A stretch of 64,000 bases of DNA from the NCBI GenBank assembly GCA_950295325.1, contig OX485804.1:35836001-35900000 (forward strand), in the 5' to 3' direction. Source of the DNA: Polytrichum commune. Lineage: Eukaryota; Streptophyta; Polytrichopsida; Polytrichales; Polytrichaceae. The notes under the pieces were generated by a model. The model was not told the origin of the DNA and did not search any database. It saw nothing but the letters and a program-made list of their open reading frames with translations. The translations under genes and the position numbers were made by a program. Numbering within the stretch: the first letter of the stretch is position 1; the number at the start of each line of letters is the position of its first letter. Below, one piece after another: positions 1 through 12,122 of the stretch.

Positions 1-632
1 TACTTTCACTTCTGAATTGTGAGCAGCACCCTGTGAGGAGAGAATTCTTCTTCCAAACATCCCAGTTCTTAGATCTCTCTTCATGGAGTTGAAAGCATCG
101 CTTCAATTTTTCCAGTCCTGTGATTCTGGCTGACTTTAGAGATAGTGCTCGGCCAGATGCTCCAATGGTTCCTGGCAATGTCGATAAGGTTTGGTTAAAG
201 AGGAGTCAAGTGTGTCATTTATGGTCGACCTTGAACCTACTTGTTGCATATATACAGATGTCGACTTAATTTCTATCCAGGTTTTGGGTGATACTCCAAA
301 ATCACCTAAGTAGCGATACAGTATTCCATCACCAACGTCTAAATTCAAATATCAACACTGAGTTCACATTGATTCAATGATCAATCACATCAAACTACCA
401 AACATAGGTTGCAAGTTTCTTGTTTTGTTGAGTTTCCTAAATTTATAGTTGCAAGACCTAAAAGGATGAAGTATGAGTTGAATCAATGTCGAATGAATAA
501 TTCCGAAATGAAGGGTATCTTGAGTAGTATCTTTACGAGTAAATGCTGATTGTGAGCCTAATCTTGGATGCTTCTTATACCGTAGATCCTGATATTGGGT
601 TAATTTCGTTGTGTTCGCAAAGCCGGGAAAAT
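1..632. other. UGT upstream region, no gene assigned
   Basis: No gene is recognised before the UGT start codon. A 70-residue open frame on the minus strand (136-348) looks like possible coding sequence (GDFGVSPKTW) but I cannot assign it to a family, and it has no clear splice partners. The UGT promoter must lie here, but I see no convincing TATA box. Confidence 0.4.
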
Positions 633-3600
633 ATGGCACCACAATCAGCACATTCAAACCGATCGTCACCGCATGTGATTCTGTTTGCGGGCCCAATGTA
701 CAGCCACTGTGTGCCCTACATGCTACTGGCAAGGAAGCTCTGCGATCTCGGTATCAACATTACTTACATGAACACAGAGAGCATCATCACCAACCTCACG
801 GTAATTAGTCTCGCCACGCCATGAACAAAGATTCAGAGGAATCGAGTGAGTCAACTGAGTAAAATAAGGATTCTGCAGTGAGTTGAAGGGTAGGCATGAC
901 GATGGTAAAGAAATAAATAAATTCAGAGTTGAATCCATCTTTGTCCACTTTTGCCTCCAAACAAGGAGATTACTTAGTGAGTCTCGATAAAGAACCAGAT
1001 TCAGCATCCTGAATCTGAATCTTACAACATCGTTAGGAGTAAATTCTACTCAAAGTGTGCTCGACTTATTCTTTTCCCGAGTGAACAGAAGAGTGCTGCT
1101 TAATACTGCTATGTGATAGTATTGGCCATCCTAGAACAGATTTTCCTTAAGTTCAGTGATCAATCTCAATGTCCTGTGGCTCAGCTTAGTGTGGTTCAGA
1201 TTTGTGGTAATTTTGTGAACCCGTGTCTCTGAATGCTCAGGCCATTGAGGGGGACACTTTAGGCGTGGACAATGGGAGGCTCCGAGTGGTGGCCATACCC
1301 AATGGCGAAGGTTACCAAGCAGACGACAGTTCCTTTGTTCTGATGAGCATGTCCGAGGAGAGATTATACTGTCACATTGAAGACTTTGTGCAAAGCTTGA
1401 TGGATTCTCAAGACTGGGCACCTCCCTGCTGTTTTATCTTTGACTCATTTGTAGGATGGGTGATGAAAATCACTGACCCTTTACAAATACCGGGGTAATT
1501 ATTGCTGACCCTATTCCGTGATTCTTCACAACTTTCCGCTGCTTAGTTTCATGTGTGTCTTGGCATGTGCTTGATTCGGTTGCTGAAAGTAGATATTCAT
1601 GCTGGTGCTTGATTGCCTTTTAAGACGAATTAACTGGAGGGTACAAATTGCTTGAAGGTTCTAATGGAGGAGATTTGAACGTGAGTTGTTGTGGCCTTCG
1701 CTATGTCTTAAGGCAGGTCATTGCATCTACTTTGGTGGTTGGCCAATAGCCTCAGTGAGGTCCATTGCATAGTGAACTTTATTAGTTGTTGGTCTCCTGA
1801 GCAAGTTGCTACAATTAGCCATAACATAGTGAATTTCTTGATATGTAAAGGCACTAGTTGCTCCTACGTTGAGGGATAAGCAAGTCGTTCCTTTGAGCCT
1901 TTATAACCTCAAGTTAACCTCAATCACTACATAGTGATTTTACCTTAAGACATAATTTAAGCATCTTAAATAAAGGAAAGTCTTTTATTTGTTGCTTATG
2001 AGAGAATTTTTTTTGTGCAGTTATATCTTCTGGACAACCACAGCAGCTAGTGTAGCATTGCTAATGCATGCACCGATTTTGCATGCTCAAGGAGTAATAC
2101 CAGTGGATCCTTCTGAGGCCAACAAGCTCAAGCCCATGGAGATTCCTTGCATTCCACCTCTACACCCATTACATTTTATTGTATCTCTTCAGAGACGCAA
2201 CCATGTTATGCACCAACTTTTAGTGGAACGTTCAAAACACATAATCGAAGCATCCGGGATCCTCATCAACTCACTTTATGAGTTAGAATCATCTGTGTTT
2301 GATGCCCTCCATGAACACTACCAAGTTGGCGCCAAATCCTCAAAGGTGTGCAACATCTCTATGGTCATTTTATTTTTTCAATTAATGCGTTTTCAAGTTA
2401 TCATTGTGGTAACTACACCTACAACTGTTCTTTTGAGTATATGAACACATTGACTATTATTTTATTAATTAAGTTTTGTCAAGTATTGTCGGTAATTGAA
2501 AAAGGATTTCAAGACATCTTTGCACACATATTTGTGCATTTAACCTGACACGTGAGTCCAAATTTTGGTGCCTTTATCAATTGCAGCTTCAGAGTATTAT
2601 CCCTATAGGCCCTTTGTTACGAGCTTCTATGTTTACTGAGGAAGTTTGTTATGAGACAAATGCAAGTGCTGTAAATACGGAAAAGTTGGATCCAGTCTTG
2701 CAATGGCTTGATAATCAGCCCAAATCATCTGTCATTTATGTTTCCTTTGGGAGCCTTGCTACTCTATCAACTTCTCAGATCATAGAATTGGCGATGGGTC
2801 TGGAAACCAGTGGACAACGCTTTATTTGGGTTGTGAGATCACCTTCTGATCTCACTCGTGTGGCAGCAAGTTCTGACGTTCACCAATATTTGCCCTCAGG
2901 TAGCTAACCTTTCCCTATATATACATTTTAATTATTTGTGACTACCTAGCAAAAATTAATAGTCTACTTTCTTGAAAACATTAAACTTTTGGCCCTGGTT
3001 TTTCTTACGTCAAGGTTTTATCTTATACCTCCTAGTTTTGTCTTATACTCCTATGGGAGGTAGCAATGGGGAATCATGGCCACGGCATCGAATTAAACGG
3101 GAGTTAGATTATCATCTAAAACCCCAACGAAGTGTTTACACCATCTTGTGTCAAAATTGAGGTCTTTAGCATACATAGTCTTCCCGTTAAGTTAGTGGGG
3201 ATATCGTGGACAATGTCTTTCTCCATGCAGATTGTTTGTGTATGCCCTATGGTCAAATGGCATGGCACCATTTGGCAATTGCCGCACGTATGATTTGTTA
3301 TCTATTTCGTTCTAGTTATTGGTTGCTTCCTATTATTGCTTGAACTCAGCATGTAACTTCAAAATCTTCAGCTCAACTAAATCTCTTTATTCTTATTCTG
3401 TAACTCTTGGTTACCTCATTTGTAAGTGTTGTCTGAACCTTGATACTTACAGGAATGATTGTTCATGTTTACAAAGCATTGAAGGTCAAATCATTGCAAC
3501 ACTATTGAAAACCATTGCACTTTCTTGCGCAGGCTTCACAGATCGGATACAAGGGCGTGGTTTTATTGTCACTGGGTGGGCACCCCAAGTACAAATACTA

Positions 3601-4473
3601 CACCACCCTGCCACTGGTGGATTTTTGACGCATTGTGGTTGGAATTCTGTCATAGAGAGCATCAGTGGCTGTGTGCCAATGCTCGCATGGCCGCTTCTAG
3701 CTGAACAAATGATGAACACTAGGTACAAGCTTAACCTATGCGAATGACTTCATGCATTCTCTAGTTTTACAACTTGAAGCAATGACCGGCAGCTAGTCAC
3801 AAGCCAAATAATTGAAATGTCCATGCCACCAGCAATCGTGTACCGAAACATTTACTTTGTTAGATTTCATTGGTACCGATTTCGTGGTATGACCCTTGTA
3901 TGTTAACATGCTTTTGTTTACCAAGTGGTCACTTCTAGACATCGTAAAGCCTACAACTTGGTGCATTAACTAACAACCATTCATGTCTATCCTACTTTAT
4001 CTTGCTCTCTAAACTACTTATTCCTGAAACCAACATTGTGTACACAATCGTACATTTGAGGTTTCAAATGTATGATGATGGTACATAGTGCTTGTTTTTA
4101 GGTTATGTGTTGGTTTTGGACAGGCCTACCTTATATCCTTGTGATTCGTTGAATGTTTCATAGCTAGGTTGGGTAACTTGCTCTTGGTGTTTTCCCCATG
4201 GACAGGTGGCTTGTGGACATGGTTGGAGTTGCTCTCAAAGTCCACGATGGCTTCGAGGACTTCTTCACTCGACAACAAGTGGAAAATGCTATAAGGCTTC
4301 TCATGTCCGATCAGAAGGGTCAAGCTTTGAAAAACAATGTAGTGCAATTAAGAGATACTCTCAAAAGAGGTCTTTCCGAATATGGTTCGTCTGAAAGGAA
4401 TATGAAAGAATTTGCAAAAAAATTGCACCATCCGATGGAGGTAAGGACTACAATTGGGCAAAAAGTAGAGTAG
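633..4473 (+). CDS. UDP-glycosyltransferase (family 1, plant UGT), six exons
   Basis: Predicted exons are 633-800, 1241-1494, 2021-2345, 2587-2899, 3533-3722 and 4206-4473. All introns are GT-AG, the frame is kept throughout, and the product is about 505 aa, the usual UGT length. Family 1 UGTs transfer a sugar from a UDP-sugar to a small acceptor in the cytosol. The N-terminal acceptor domain has the segment [13 protein letters not shown] holding the likely catalytic His, and [10 protein letters not shown] with the expected Asp. The donor domain has [11 protein letters not shown] and [11 protein letters not shown]. The PSPG box (about residues 369-412) begins WAPQ, contains HCGWNS and ends in LLAEQ; the final Gln is typical of UDP-glucose users. 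Exon joins such as [15 protein letters not shown] reproduce the family consensus. Five introns are unusual, because flowering-plant UGTs mostly have none or one. No breaks are seen, so it is probably functional. The substrate cannot be told from sequence. Confidence 0.9.
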
Positions 4474-5652
4474 ATGATGAGCTACAGTAACAGGAAGAAG
4501 ACAATTTGCAGCTACTCAAGGTGGCAGTGGAGCATAACTGATCCACGAATAGATAAAATTCGGAGGCTAGAAATGACATGCTCGTCATCCACAAAGAAGT
4601 TGTTGGAAATGCTCGTCACTTGAATAAATGATAATTAATGATAGCTAGATCTATTTTGGACAATTTGGATAGTTTGGATTTGACCTATGTGTCGATTGGC
4701 TCCTCGGATCAACCTTTCAAAGTTGATTGACATTGACAAAACTCATCATATTTGGATTACATCTCACATGTCCAAGATACAAATTTAATTAGAGTATTTT
4801 CAAAACCATCAATGTGTTCACCTTAGGGCATCCATATGTGCTACCAATCTAAGCCATTTCCCACCTTTTGCATGAGATAAGATCTCATCGAGTAATTGAT
4901 TATGGCCTTGCTCACACCTCATAATTTGTGAGAATATGGGACCACAAGTGGCATGGTACACCTACTTATAATGGCTTATCATGTGGTTTACTAAAGTGTA
5001 AATTGGCAAGTTCAGAATTCTACCTATATAATATTATTCCCACATGTGTTCAACAAGTTGAATTTGTAGCATGAATGTGCTCCATGTCAAGAAGCCTCAT
5101 TCGCATTCAAGGATTCATGATAGAAGGTAGCTTCTACAATATTGCCTTCCATCAAATCTAAAATTGAGATAGTACTTTAAAAAATCATAAAGATTATGGT
5201 GCCCATTTGGTGTTGTATTGTCATAATTCCCCACTTCATGCTTCATCAATAAATTGTTAAGTTTGTGATAATGGATAGTAGTTCTTGACATTTGAATAAT
5301 TGGATACAAATTCATTAAATAAACGTGTTATTTAATGAATATGCACAATTAGGTTGCTCCACACATAGACAGTCCATGCTATTTTGAATATTTATTATCA
5401 TGATAACATTATAAAAGAATTTATTTTCATTTTTTTGGATGCTATACGGATGAGTAGACAAAATCATAAGTTTTTGTAATTTGGTTTTGATCCAAGGTAA
5501 TTTGCATGAGTATAAAAGCAACCTAAATGCACATATTGGCCCTCTATGCATGACATGCATCGGACCTCGAATGACATGATGCTTGATTGTAGTACACTGT
5601 AGATAGTATGAATGACATATGTTGATGATGTATTATCCATAGAATACATGCA
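4474..5652. other. AT-rich intergenic region downstream of the UGT
   Basis: About 1.2 kb without a recognisable gene. It should hold the UGT 3' UTR and spacer DNA. Open frames on the minus strand (5115-5649) have no recognisable motif. Confidence 0.5.
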
Positions 5653-5654
5653 GG

Positions 5655-5814
5655 GCTGAAAAACACAATACTCTTCTAGAGAAAATCAAATCCCATGTCA
5701 AATTTTTCAAATGTAATTCTGATGTCCAAAGATACGAGGAACTGAAAAACCTTAAAGACTACTTGCATTACCACATTGCCTGCACAATGTACAAGTCCCA
5801 CCTTGCATCCGCAG
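5655..5814 (+). pseudogene. Left part of an old reading frame split by the hAT element
   Basis: A frame starting after a plausible splice acceptor (atacatgcag, ending 5653) reads AEKHNTLLEKIKSHVKFF and continues through NLKDYLHYHIACTMYKSHLA up to the insertion point. With one copy of the 8-bp duplication removed, it continues without a frame change at 20925 (AIIVDELCKKHINAKLLKF). I do not recognise the family. The reunited frame meets a TGA at 20999, so the gene was probably already decaying or was a repeat itself. Confidence 0.45.
5807..5814. repeat. Left target-site duplication of the hAT element (ATCCGCAG)
   Basis: Eight bases directly before the terminal repeat. They are identical to 20917-20924 directly after the other end. 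Eight bp is the diagnostic duplication length of hAT transposons. Confidence 0.95.
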
Positions 5815-5905
5815 CAGGGTTGTCTATCGCGACGTCATGACGGTGTCGTGCCGTCATGTCAGGTCGTGTCGTGACGGACCCCTCCGTCACGACACAATAG
5901 GGTCC
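5815..5905 (+). repeat. hAT left terminal and subterminal repeats
   Basis: The 13-bp terminal repeat is followed by several imperfect copies of GTCGTGACGG and CCGTCACGAC up to about 5901. Such subterminal repeats are the usual binding sites of hAT transposases. The segment gtcgtgacgg...ccgtcacgac can also fold as a hairpin. Confidence 0.85.
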
Positions 5906-6079
5906 ACGTAGGGTCAACATAGGGGGAATGGACTAGGGTGGGTAAAATACTTACCTTCTTGCCAAGGTGGCGTCCTATGTGGCAGAAAACGCCGACGTGG
6001 ATGTGCATATTTCCCTTGCCAAGTAAACCATTTTGCCATTGTGTTTAGGGTTCTGTTAAAATCAAAGTAGAAAAATATG

Positions 6080-6950
6080 ACTAAGGAGGGTGTGGGGCGG
6101 CCGGGGGCGGACGGTGGGGCGGACGGGAGAGGGGGGTGGTGCGGACGGCGGAGGGGGGTGGTGTGGACGGCGGAGGGGGGTGGAGCGGACGGACGGGGGG
6201 TGGTGCGGACGGGGGAGGGGGGTGGGGCGGACGGAGGGGGGTGGAGCGCACGGGGGAGGGGGGTGGAGCGCACGGGGGTGGGGCGGACGGAGGGGGGTGG
6301 AGCGCACGGGGGAGGGGGGTGGAGCGCACGGGGGAGGGGGGTGGAGCGCACGGGGGAGGGGGGTGGAGTGGACGGGGGAGGGGGTGGAGCGGACGGGGGT
6401 GGGGGTTGAGCGGACGGGGGTGGGGCGGAAGGGGGTTGGGAACGGGGGGGAGAACGCTGGAGTGGACGGGGGAACGCAGGGGCGGACGGGGGGAACGCGG
6501 AGGGCTCCGTCCGCCCCACGTTCCGCCGCCGTGCGTTCACGTTCCCACCCGTTTCCTAACATCTGCACCCGTTCCCTACCGCGTTCCCCCCAGTCCGCAC
6601 CCGTTCCCTCCCGTCCGCGCCCGTTCCCCCCCAGTCCGCACCCGTTCCCTTCCCGTCCGCCCCGCGTTCCCTTCCCGTCCGCCCCGCGTTCCCTTCCCGT
6701 CCGCCCCGCGTTCCCTTCCCGTCCGCCCCGCGTTCCCTTCCCGTCCGCCCACGTTCCCTCCCGTCCGCCCACGTTCCCTCCCGTCCGCCCCACGTTCCCT
6801 CCCGTCCGCGCGACGTTCCCCTCCCGTCCGCCCCATGTTCCCGTACGTTCCCTCCCGTCCGCGCTCCGTTCCCTTCCGTCCGCCCGAGTTCCCCTACGTC
6901 CGCCCCCTCGTTCCCTCCGTCCGCCCCCGCGTTCCCACGTTCCCCATACG
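6080..6950. repeat. GC-rich promoter-proximal array, copy 1
   Basis: The first half is G-rich on the plus strand (units like GGGGCGGACGGGGGAGG and GGTGGAGCGCACGGGGGAGG). From about 6500 it switches to C-rich units (CCCGTCCGCCCCGCGTTCCCTT, about 18-22 bp). The two halves are rough inverted complements, so the block is a giant imperfect inverted repeat. It ends about 60 bp before a TATA box and lies ahead of the kinase-like gene. Related blocks precede two other genes in the element. Long proline/arginine-rich open frames here are a by-product of the repeat composition. Confidence 0.85.
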
Positions 6951-7012
6951 TCCTTTTCGTGCCCCATGTCAAATCCGACCGGGATCCCATAATGATTGTG
7001 CTCCCCTTTGCC

Positions 7013-7020
7013 TATATAAA
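7013..7020 (+). promoter_or_regulatory. TATA box of the kinase-like gene (TATATAAA)
   Basis: A perfect TATATAAA lies between the GC-rich array and the ATG at 7246. This leaves a predicted leader of about 200 nt, which contains a short repeated CATTCACTCACTC motif. Confidence 0.7.
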
Positions 7021-7245
7021 GCCGCGGGGTTTTAGTTCCCCTCACTTTCCTCTCCTCCCACCACAAAGGGACCCGAGACCTTGTTGCCGTCCCAAGGACA
7101 GTGGCACCGCGCGGGTCTCAGGGGGTTTGGGAGGGCAGGGCAAATTGTGGGGGAACCCTCGCAAAAATTTTTCCAGATTCACGCACTCATTTCTACATTC
7201 ACTCACTCCTTTTTACATTCACTCACTCACGCGGTTTTTTTCACG

Positions 7246-9162
7246 ATGGAGGGGGAGGACATTGCTCCTTACCAAGACGAGGATACGAGGCTGCACCGTG
7301 CTTGGCTCCAAAGCACTGCACTTGCGCATACTGGAGAGGGTACGGGAAGCGAGGCCGGAAGTGGAAGCACTGCAGCACGTCCCCCACGTCCAGATCCTTT
7401 TCGGTTTGACGAAGAGTTCTTGGCAGTTGGCCATTCAGGAGGCAACCAAACACGTGGAAGCCGTGGAACACGTGGGAGTCGGGGAAACAGTGGACATAGA
7501 GGGAGAACAGGAAGGGGACCAAGCTCAGGCAGTTCCACCGATATAAATGCAGCCACTCATGGAGAGTCCGTGCCACCACGATCTCCGACACGGCGGACAT
7601 CAAGACCGGAGAGCCCTGCACGTGATGTACCTCAGGGTTCGGAGCATGGTGAAAGACGGGGACAAAAACGCCCAGCAATTTCGGAAGGGACGGAGGAGGG
7701 GTCCGGGGTTTCAGGTTCGCAATCGAGGAAAAGGAAAAATAGAGGCAAACGCGACCCGCGGATCGATGAGGCTCGAAACCATTGTAGGGTCGTGCTGTTG
7801 GAGTGGTTTAGAAATAACAGCATGGTTTATTTGGAAAAAAAATGCCTCAATGATGGTACAAAGGGGTTGGATTTGGTGAGGAACGATTTGATTCTTATTC
7901 TCACGGAAGCCACGGCTGGAGCGGAGTTTGAAGATGCTAGGGGCATGAGCGATTGGGGCACCTGGATTGAACAACAAGCCATGGAAGCAATCTACAATCC
8001 AACAATGGCATATGATGCTGTGCATCCTAGCGAGGGAAGTAGTAGTGGCAGGAAGTCCGAGCTGTACATGAAGCTAGAGAATTGGAAAAGAGGCGTAATA
8101 GCAGCAAAAGGAACATCCGCCCGCAACCTTCCCATTTTTATTGACAGGCAGATGGCAGACAACATTGCCACTCAGGGCCGGCAGGGTGTCATATGGTTGC
8201 CTAGGAATGCGGAGATCAAAGCCTTGGATAAGGAAATCTTCCAAGGGACCTTCGGAGTGGTGCGGAAAGTCGCAATTCATGGAGCATCATTCATCCCTAG
8301 CTGGATAGAGTGGGCTGGGAAGACCATGAAGGCCACGAATAGTTTGGAGAATCGAAAGGAACGTTCAGTTGAAGCATTGGCGTGTCCAGTAGATCATCCT
8401 GGGGTAATCAAGCTACAATACCTCAATATGAAAACATACGAATCCTATTCGATGTGGTGGAATGGAGGCTCCTTGAAAAATATGAGGATCTATGACTTCA
8501 GCGTTCCGGAAACCCACGAGCGCACAATCCTTCACATGCATGGGCCAGACTTTGAAGCACGGAAACGGTTGGTTGTATATCGAAGGCATCGAGCTTATTT
8601 GGCATGGGCTCTAATGTGCATTGTGGATGTAGTGCACAAGCATGACGTGTTGCACAATGACCTTAATCCCAACAATGTCATGCTGCATTTCCCACAAGAC
8701 CGTGAGAACACGGTTTACATTGGTGTGTGTGATTGGGGCATGGCATCCTGGGGAGGTGAAGACGCACCCTCCAACTATGGAAAAGATTCAGTGGATGAGA
8801 TGAACAAGCACAAAGCAAAATACAACTGTGCTGGTCCAGAATTATTCCATGTACGAGGGCAGCGTGGAACATCCACCTCTCCGGTGAGGATGGCTCGGAA
8901 ACATAGGCACACGTTTCTATCGGAGTCCTTCTCAGTGGGTGCTTTGGCAAAGAAGATTTATGCCAGGGATGCGACTTCCCCCTTGTTTCAGCTAAACAGT
9001 GATCCAAATGGCTTGAATATGCGGTTTGAGTTAGCATTGGATTCATTGACGAAGACCAATCCAGCGGAAATGTCAACCATCACACACGTAGTGAACATTT
9101 TGAAGTCCCCTCCATACAACATGGTTAACCCGACAATGTGCTTCCGTGACACTGCAAAATAG
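7246..9162 (+). CDS. Protein-kinase-like cargo protein of the hAT element
   Basis: A single-exon frame of 638 aa. I chose the ATG at 7246 because it follows the TATA box; the frame is open further upstream without an ATG. Residues 1-210 are low complexity, rich in Gly, Ser, Arg and Pro with basic clusters (RKRKNRGKRD). The C-terminal half looks like a divergent eukaryotic kinase. It has a glycine loop (QGTFGVVRKV, about 330), a possible VAIK-like lysine (AGKTMK), a helix-C Glu (RSVEALA), a catalytic loop HNDLNPNN (about 470-477, with Asp and Asn kept), DWG in place of DFG (about 496), GPELF for APE, and SFSVGALAKKI for the helix-F motif. All key catalytic residues are present, so phosphotransfer is possible. 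The substrate is unknown. It may influence host silencing or cell state to help the transposon, but that is inference. Confidence 0.8.
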   Translation: MEGEDIAPYQDEDTRLHRAWLQSTALAHTGEGTGSEAGSGSTAARPPRPDPFRFDEEFLAVGHSGGNQTRGSRGTRGSRGNSGHRGRTGRGPSSGSSTDINAATHGESVPPRSPTRRTSRPESPARDVPQGSEHGERRGQKRPAISEGTEEGSGVSGSQSRKRKNRGKRDPRIDEARNHCRVVLLEWFRNNSMVYLEKKCLNDGTKGLDLVRNDLILILTEATAGAEFEDARGMSDWGTWIEQQAMEAIYNPTMAYDAVHPSEGSSSGRKSELYMKLENWKRGVIAAKGTSARNLPIFIDRQMADNIATQGRQGVIWLPRNAEIKALDKEIFQGTFGVVRKVAIHGASFIPSWIEWAGKTMKATNSLENRKERSVEALACPVDHPGVIKLQYLNMKTYESYSMWWNGGSLKNMRIYDFSVPETHERTILHMHGPDFEARKRLVVYRRHRAYLAWALMCIVDVVHKHDVLHNDLNPNNVMLHFPQDRENTVYIGVCDWGMASWGGEDAPSNYGKDSVDEMNKHKAKYNCAGPELFHVRGQRGTSTSPVRMARKHRHTFLSESFSVGALAKKIYARDATSPLFQLNSDPNGLNMRFELALDSLTKTNPAEMSTITHVVNILKSPPYNMVNPTMCFRDTAK

Positions 9163-9225
9163 ATTTTTTTTGTTTTTTTTGCAACAATTTTGAATCATAC
9201 CAATTTTGTAACCGTTGGAGATGTA

Positions 9226-9231
9226 AATAAA
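9226..9231 (+). terminator. Poly(A) signal AATAAA after the kinase-like gene
   Basis: A canonical AATAAA lies about 65 bp after the stop codon and a T-rich stretch, consistent with the 3' end of the kinase-like transcript. Confidence 0.6.
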
Positions 9232-10251
9232 GCCATCATTTTTTCATACAAAACTTGTATATTGTATGAGGTTTATGGATCTTAGTGCAATGTTCATACT
9301 ACTCCATGAGGCCTTTGCTCCATAATCGAGAAGAAGTCTATGGGAGGCTAACCAAGGTTCTCGCCTCTCGTGAGGCCACATCCTTCTTTCGCATCGTTGT
9401 TATCACATCCATGTGCTAAGTTCAAGTTAACTATAGTTGTTTGTGATATGTCTTGAAAAAATGCAGTTACCTATATTTATTCTAATTTTGGTATGCCACA
9501 AAATGTAGTCAACTATAGTTATATCTAGTTAACTAAAGTTGAGCACAATATTGCAATAGTTATATCGGTTGTACACGTGATCCAAAACATCTCTAAATGT
9601 TATCTTTCTTCTACTCCCCACATATTGCACACTATAAATGTTAAACGTGTTAACAGTTAACAAAATGGTACTCCCTTCTTTGTAAATCTGACTCTATAAA
9701 CGTTAACGGATGAAATACAACCATAATATGGATGATAAAAACTACACATCCAGTTACATTGATTCATATTCACTCGTGATTTGTAAACTTGATATTGAAT
9801 AAAATTTTGATTGGGTGTGCAATTTTATGAATGGTATTCTCTCACAAGGAATCTTCACAATTGCTTATATTTATATTTATATAATTCACAATCACTTTTT
9901 TTTGGAAGTTTGGACATATTCTTGGCCGTCCAAGTTGAGAGGCCGTGCGATTGAGTGGCCCAACTTTGTTGATAGTCCAAAGAAATGAACTGAAAATAAC
10001 CAAGAAAATATAGTAAGGGTAGCCTTAGTTGGGCATAGTGTGAAGCCTCCAAAGGCCAAGCGCAAAGTCCAAACCTTTGGCCATGAACTCCCACGGCCTC
10101 TCGGCTTGGATGGCCAAAGTGTGAAGCCTCCAAAGGCCAATCCCAAAGTCCAAACTCAAAGGAGCATGCCACTTTATTCCTTGCTCAAAATAACCCCTCC
10201 AATCTAACGGCCAAGATCTTGTCAATGATTGATTATTTTAATGAAAAAAAA

Positions 10252-10320
10252 GTTCGGCCTCTCGACGGAAGTTTGGGTTGAGCATTTTGCTATACCCAAT
10301 CTTTGCTCGAGAGGCCGAAC
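10252..10320. repeat. Small foldback sequence
   Basis: The arms GTTCGGCCTCTCGA and its exact reverse complement are separated by about 41 bp. GGCCTCTCGG-like words recur through 9930-10420, so this is part of a locally duplicated patch rather than a separate mobile element. Confidence 0.6.
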
Positions 10321-11571
10321 TCTTGGCGCCATAACTTCCTAAAAGTGTTGCCACCTAGGCTCTTTTGGAGGCCACGTCCTTTGGACTTCGGCCTCTAGTG
10401 TGAAGGCCGAGAGGACGGACTTTGGGCATTTCAGCATTTTCATTGGTCCAAATGTTGAACCTCTCAAAGTTTGGCCATATTGTGAACCGGCCCTTATATT
10501 TGCAATACATGTCTTATTCTTTTTTTGGCACAAATTGAAAATTCAAATTGAAAATACAACCAACCCAGCCGAAACAGCGCAGCCTAAGTGGAAATCTAGA
10601 AATAATGCTCATTTGAGGCCTATCCTTCCAAGTAGGGACTAAGTTGGTACGGGTCACAATAAGACCTTTGACCCCCCAAATCAAATCAAATTTGTTAAGA
10701 ATGTCATGGTAGGCCACGTCCGGGGCTTTTTCCAAGTCCCTAAGCATCTGTTTCCATTCAATCCTCCCATACTCTGATTTGTAATACATGTCATAAAAGC
10801 TAATGCAATTATTGTTTTGAAGTCTACCATCAAATGATATGTAAGATCGTATGTTCACTTGTGGTTGGTTCTTTTTATGTACCAGTTTAAGCCAATACTA
10901 AAATAAAATAAACCTTATTCTATAAAATCTAATGACACTACCATACAAGTTAGTAGAGATGTTGTATATTTTTTAAAATTATTCTATATATTTACATAAC
11001 TACAACTTATAATTTTGTGAAGAATAATACATAATACAACAAAGTTCAAATCAATACCTCTTTTGTGCACTCACATATACTTATACGGATTTAGTATAGT
11101 GCACCCCCCCCAAATGATCACTAATGTAGGCCACATTAAATTTAAGCCCACACCAAATCCCTAGTTTAATATCAATGTGGACCATATTAATTTGTTTTTC
11201 TAGAATGTTCTAATTTGTGTAAGGTGTTGGTAAGATATCTTTATGAAGCCTATAGGAACTCGGGGGATGCACTCTACATTATGTTTGAGAATCACGTGCG
11301 TTCATGACCCCTTCTAAAAATCCCAATGTATACCATAAGTTATATGTCTAAGTAGAGATTGTGCCAACTTGAAGTAGTCCTCGCGATTTGCGAACGTTTA
11401 ACTTTCGTTGTAGGCATCGTAAAAAAAAGCGGGTGGGTTCGTTGGAAAGCTGGGAACCTAAACCCTCAAACCATGTATGGAAACACTTCTACATGAGTGA
11501 GAGAACAAAACAACGGCACATATGTGGTAGCAATTTGGAATGACGTAGGGTTTAGGGTTTAGGGGTTTAGG

Positions 11572-11875
11572 GTATATGAACCACAAAGGTTGAAGCACAA
11601 ATATGTGAATTGTCGAATGAAAGGGCAAGGGGATGCGTGTGGGTTGTGAAACCATACGAACCACTAAGGTTGAAGCTCAAATATGTGAATTGTTGAATGA
11701 AGATGGCATTCGGATGCCTAATATGCGTTGTGAAACCATATGGACCACAAAGGTTGAAGCACAAATATGTACTTTGTTGAATTAATATGACATTCGAATG
11801 CGTGTGGGTTGTGAAACTATACGAACCACTAAGGTTGAAGCTCAAATATGTGAATTGTTGAATGAAAGGACAACC
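11572..11875 (+). repeat. Tandem repeat of about 82 bp, nearly four copies
   Basis: Each copy reads like ACCACAAAGGTTGAAGCACA, then aatatgtgaattgttgaatg, then tgcgtgtgggttgtgaaacc, with alternating cacaaagg/cactaagg variants. A TTTAGGG-type run lies just before it (11546-11572). Open frames crossing it are repeat by-products. Confidence 0.8.
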
Positions 11876-12122
11876 CATCAAATATAGAAGCTTCAAAGAG
11901 GTTTCCAATGCGGGTGTCGGGGGACTTTTTCAAAAAGTGCAACTAACTTTTTGACTTCACCAACTTTCTTTTTATTCCTATTGTGTTGTCTTTATCCTAC
12001 CAACGAGAATTGGATCCTCTACATCTTGGATTACATCAAATATTGTATATTTCATAAAGTCCTTTGAGCTCAATATATAAGTAGAGCATTTAGACTCATA
12101 CATATAACGAGGGTAGAGTATC

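Larger units (their letters stand above)
9232..12120. other. Non-coding interior of the hAT element
   Basis: About 2.9 kb of AT-rich DNA. It contains a direct repeat of about 80 bp (gtgtgaagcctccaaaggcc at about 10040 and 10120), a 14-bp perfect inverted repeat (10252-10265 / 10307-10320) and a tandem array at 11572-11875. A minus-strand frame at 10514-10858 (AYHDILNKFDLIWGVKGL) may be a relic of coding sequence, but I cannot identify it. Confidence 0.5.

Noticed and set aside
5914-7066. Long proline- or arginine/glycine-rich frames on both strands
   Set aside because: They are open because the GC-rich array lacks A/T-rich stop codons. They overlap each other in several frames and show no domain.
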